Part shown: positions 60,390 to 64,000 of the stretch, piece after piece
Layout: each line of letters opens with the position of its first letter
Position numbering within the stretch: position 1 is the stretch's first letter
NCBI GenBank assembly: GCA_022749755.1
Contig: CM040441.1
Location: forward strand, 17,671,475-17,735,474
Direction of reading: 5' to 3'
Source: Azadirachta indica
Lineage: Eukaryota; Streptophyta; Magnoliopsida; Sapindales; Meliaceae
DNA length: 64,000 nt
Program-made: the position numbers and the translations under genes
Notes under the pieces: generated by a model
The model's database searches: none
What the model was told of the DNA's origin: nothing
Seen by the model: only the letters and a program-made list of their open reading frames with translations

Positions 60390-62215
60390 CTAAAATATGG
60401 AATCATTTTAAATTAAAGAAAAAATTAATAAAGAACTTAAGTTAATTTGTAATAATTGTGACAAAAGATTAGGATGGAATATCAAGCATGAGACAAAACA
60501 CTTATATGATCATTTTAAATATGTTATTAGCAGAATTAAAAACAAAAGGATGTATCAAAAATGTAGACAACTACAAAAACATGTGACGGAAAAGTTAAAG
60601 TTGGCGCATATGATTAAGAGACATTAAAGAGAGGGCTTGCAAATATAATAATCTTGCATAAATACCCTCTTAATATAGCCGAACACATTGAATTTAGGAG
60701 ATTTGTCAATTTTGTTCAACCGTTATTTAAAATGGTTTTACAAAACATAATTAAAAATGTTATCTTAAAGATATATGATTATGAGAAGTTTAAAACGATG
60801 AACTTGTTAGAAAGTAATTAAAACATAATTATTATTACTACTGATATATGGATTTCTAAATTCAAAGAGGGGATTTATGATTGTCACAAGACATATTATA
60901 GATAATTCTAAAATATTACGAAGACAAATCATAAGGTACTTTTTATGATATGTAATTTATTTTTAAGTATTTATATTTGCAAGTTTAGTTGTATTTAATA
61001 TACTTTATAGTATTTTATTATAATTATTTGTTATTATTTACATTAGGTTTATATAATATTCACGTACTTTTTATGTGTTGATGGAGTATTCATTACATTA
61101 GAATATTGATAGAAACTTTTTTACTTTAATTGTAGATTATTGCATCATCAATGATGTTATGATTATCTTGTTGAAAATTTGTCTAGTAGTTCATTATTAA
61201 TTAATGGAGACTTTTTTCACGCGCATTGTTATGCACATATTTTAAATTTGATAGTGAAATAAGGATTAGATGTGATTAATAATAGTATTAAGAGGATTTG
61301 TTATAGTGTTCTTCATTAAACAGTAACACCCATAAGAGAGAAAAATTTGTTGAAGCTACTCGTTATTTGAACATCAAAGCATATCAAAGCATTAAGAAGT
61401 TATCTATTAATTGCAAAATTAAGTTGAATTCTACATATTTAATACTTCATATTGCTTTAACATAAGAACATGTTTTTTCTTATCTAAAACAGAGAGAGTT
61501 ATAATATAAATGTTTGTTGTCTGAAGAACATTAGTTGTTCGGAAAAGAGATTTGTGATAAATTAAAAATATTTTTTGAAGTAACTAAATTATTTTGGTAC
61601 TTAGTATCTTACAATTAACCTTTACTTTCTAAAGATTTGTTAAATTATGTTGTCAATTGTAGAGTGACATACTTTCATGTACAACGAAGTAAAGAATATG
61701 ACACAAAGTATTGATAGCTAAATTTGACAAATATTGAAAATGTGATTCATAGAATAATTATTTAGCTACTTGTTTGGATCCGAGATTCAAGAAGTTGTTA
61801 AAGTTTTACTTTCTAAAAATTTATCAAAATAATTTTCAGCTTAAATTGAGAACTTTTATATCATTTGTTATAAGTTGGTAAAAGAATACAGTTGAAATAC
61901 AAAACAAGGGAAGAAGTTCATCAATCTTTTATTGTTTCATCTTTTAAGTCAAATTTGGCTTAAATGGGAAAGGTAGATATTTTGATATTATTTAACTTCA
62001 TTGTGAATAAGTATGTTAAGTTAGAATAAAATCATTATTTAAAGGAATCTATCTTACTTAGATCTTCTAACTTTGATATCTTAATTTGGTGGAAAGTTAA
62101 AGGGTCTAAATATCCTCCTCTACATGTTATTATTGAAAATATGTTAGTCATTCTTATTTTTATAGCCGTATCTGAATTTGCTTTTCATACTAATGGTAGT
62201 TTGCTAGATTTGTAA
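60390..62215 (+). pseudogene. hAT-family transposase, decayed
   Basis: Across several frames the plus strand gives the ordered landmarks of an Ac-like, BED-finger (RICESLEEPER-like) transposase: SKIWNHFK near 60390 and a degenerate zinc finger; NIAEHIEFRRFVNF then VQPLFK near 60680; YDYEKFKTMNLLES and TTDIWISKF near 60780-60870; NDVMI and a GDFFHA segment near 61155-61220; then SSNFDILIWWKVKGSKYP near 62065 and VSEFAFHTNGSLLD near 62165, the hAT C-terminal dimerisation domain. The catalytic region has many stops and frameshifts. Terminal inverted repeats were not located, so the element borders are unknown. It is inactive as read. Confidence 0.88.
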
Positions 62216-63644
62216 ATTTATATTGTAATAAATTACACTCAAAAGTATTAGTAGTTTTGATATATGCTCAAGATTGGTTAATAACTGAAAGTAAAAGTAT
62301 GAAATTATTAATTATGCATTTAATTAAATTTTATTTTATTCATATTAGCTAACTAGGTTCTCTATGAGTTTACTTCTATCATCAGATTTCAGTTCAAGTT
62401 AAAACTCTTTCATAAAAATTGGATGTCATGTAAATTATAGATATATATACAAAAGAAAAGTAAAATGTTATGATACATATTTAATCATTTATAACTATTC
62501 ATAAAATGTCATCTAAATTAAATTAGTTAAAAGTATTATATTTTTTCATTTGATATTATAAGAATGAAATTTGTATTTTATGAGATTTTGATAAAAAGAA
62601 TAAAAAAAGATGAAAGGGTCAATAAAGAAAGTAGTAGCGTTGGTGTTTCATAACATTAGAATTTGAAATTGTTGACACAAAAATCTAGTCAACAATGTAA
62701 ATTAGCAATTTTAAACAGAATAAACAATGACAAAAGAACACAAAAACCAAAATTTTATGTGATTCAGCATATTGCTTATATTCAGGGGTAGGATATTTAG
62801 AGGGAGATTTTATTAATGCTCAAAATTAGGGCTGTTACAATACAAACAAAACCCTATATCCTCTCTTGTTCTTTTTCTTCCAATTTCTCTTATTTTTATC
62901 TTTATTGTTTCCTTTATTTCCCTTTTTATCTTTCAAACACTCTTTTTATAAAGGTCATTTGTAGTGTTTCAACTAAACACAAATTGATTAGTTACTTTCT
63001 TAGAGTTTTACCTAAGATTCCTATTGAAATAAAATGTATCATTTATCTATTAAACTATCTTAGTTAGAGTTTTATATTGAGATAAACTTTCACATGTTAA
63101 TGGGGCTTGCTAAACTTGAGCTAGACTTGCTAGATTTGTCTTTGAGCTTGTTAGGTTTAGATTGGACTTGTTTGATAACTCTTAAATTTGGTGGCCAAAT
63201 GTGTAACTTGGACAAAGTCATTGTTCCTACAAAACATTGTTCCAACTCTGTATTGTTTAATATTTGACACTTTTCATCCTTGGCACTGTTCATACTCATT
63301 ATTGTTAAACTTGGTATTGTTTATACTTATTATTGTTCACATATGATTTTTGGCTTAATGGTGTGCTAAAAGAATAGTTCCTTGTGCATAATATGCTATA
63401 AAGTGATTTCTTTGTACATAATGTGTTAGAAGGTAATTTACTTACTCATAATATAATAGGAGGTGACTTTAACCATTTTAAAAATGTAAAAGTAATTTTT
63501 ATAAATAATCATATTAGAATTTTTTTAAATTTTAGCCAAACATTAAATATTTAGATAAAAATACTTTCAATAACTACCTGTTGTGTGGTATTATTCATTA
63601 TAACACCTAAAATAATATGTAAAAAGAATCACACAAAATTGTCA

Positions 63645-63850
63645 AGAGAGACTATTCACATGGTATCTTAGAGTTGTCTTTTAAAAGGAGTTCGTGAAAA
63701 AAGTTCTTGGAGAAAAGTTTAGAATGAAAAATTCAAAGTAACCACTTGGAAACGCTAAGAAAGACTACTCACGTGATATATTTCATTATTGTTTCTTGAA
63801 AGTTCACGAAGGAAGTTTGTAAATAAAGTTCATGAAGGAAATTCACCTCG
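63645..63850. repeat. Short diverged tandem repeats
   Basis: GAGAGACTATTCACATGGTA (about 63645) and GAAAGACTACTCACGTGATA (about 63758) are related and each precedes a TTCGTGAAAAAAGTT / TTCACGAAGGAAGTT-type block. The unit is about 113 bp and may be part of an old LTR. Confidence 0.5.
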
Positions 63851-64000
63851 ATAATTAGAAGGTGACCTTTAATGCAAACCATTCCTTAAGCACTATGAGT
63901 AAAGAACAGTCTTTATAAGGGGCCTTTAGTAATTTCTATAAATCATGACAAGAGGGGATGTGAAATGACTTCTTTCATGGTGACTATAAATAGTAAAGAT

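Larger units (their letters stand above)
58778..64000. other. Intergenic region upstream of aspartic protease
   Basis: 58778-58930 is the probable protease promoter/leader with TTTGC and TTTTTA repeats. 58930-60380 is AT-rich; GCCTTAGGCCCTAAGGC at 59961-59977 is a perfect 8 bp inverted repeat around one base. 60390-62215 is a dead hAT transposase. 62640-63450 has the look of old LTR sequence but no ends were found. 63640-63860 holds short diverged repeats. No intact gene was seen. Confidence 0.6.

Overview
The window is nuclear DNA of a flowering plant, almost certainly a core eudicot. It is AT-rich, its genes are split by GT..AG introns of 0.1 to 4 kb, and the encoded proteins are plant families: plasma-membrane/Golgi prolyl 4-hydroxylase, plant signal peptide peptidase-like protease, chitinase-like cell-wall protein, PPR protein, TPD1-like secreted protein and a GPI-tailed aspartic protease. 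The species cannot be fixed from the sequence alone. All exon models below were built by hand from splice signals, reading-frame continuity and family resemblance.

Layout. 1-7770 (minus): the first seven coding exons of a P4H1-type prolyl 4-hydroxylase; the catalytic end lies off the low-coordinate edge. 7771-12792: a 5 kb divergent intergenic space holding two inverted-repeat DNA transposons with 9-10 bp direct flanking repeats, and LTR-like debris. 12793-27480 (plus): a complete 14-exon signal peptide peptidase-like gene (535 aa). 27481-29746: tail-to-tail spacer with another inverted-repeat element. 29747-31612 (minus): a chitinase-like (CTL1/CTL2 type) gene whose first exon carries a one-base frameshift in this sequence. 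33360-37819 (minus): a seven-exon PPR-type organellar protein gene. 40885-41358 (plus): a small two-exon TPD1-like secreted cysteine protein with a cluster of CATGTGA boxes upstream. 45445-58777 (minus): a ten-exon aspartic protease gene (500 aa) with a hydrophobic C-terminal tail; its introns contain two LINE fragments, one inverted-repeat element and one copy of a short dispersed repeat that also sits in the P4H1 intron. 58778-64000: gene-free, with a decayed hAT transposase at about 60390-62215.

The genes do not form an operon or an obvious pathway. Several act in the secretory pathway or cell wall (P4H1, SPPL, CTL, TPD1-like, aspartic protease), and the gene order recalls two Arabidopsis blocks (P4H1-SPPL3 on chromosome 2; SPPL5, an aspartyl protease and CTL1 on chromosome 1), so this looks like an ancestral arrangement that Arabidopsis split after duplication. 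That comparison is from memory. I found no RNA genes, CRISPR arrays or clearly novel multi-gene system. The most notable items are the CTL frameshift, the two MULE-like elements with preserved target duplications, the CATGTGA cluster, and the paired A-tailed repeat.
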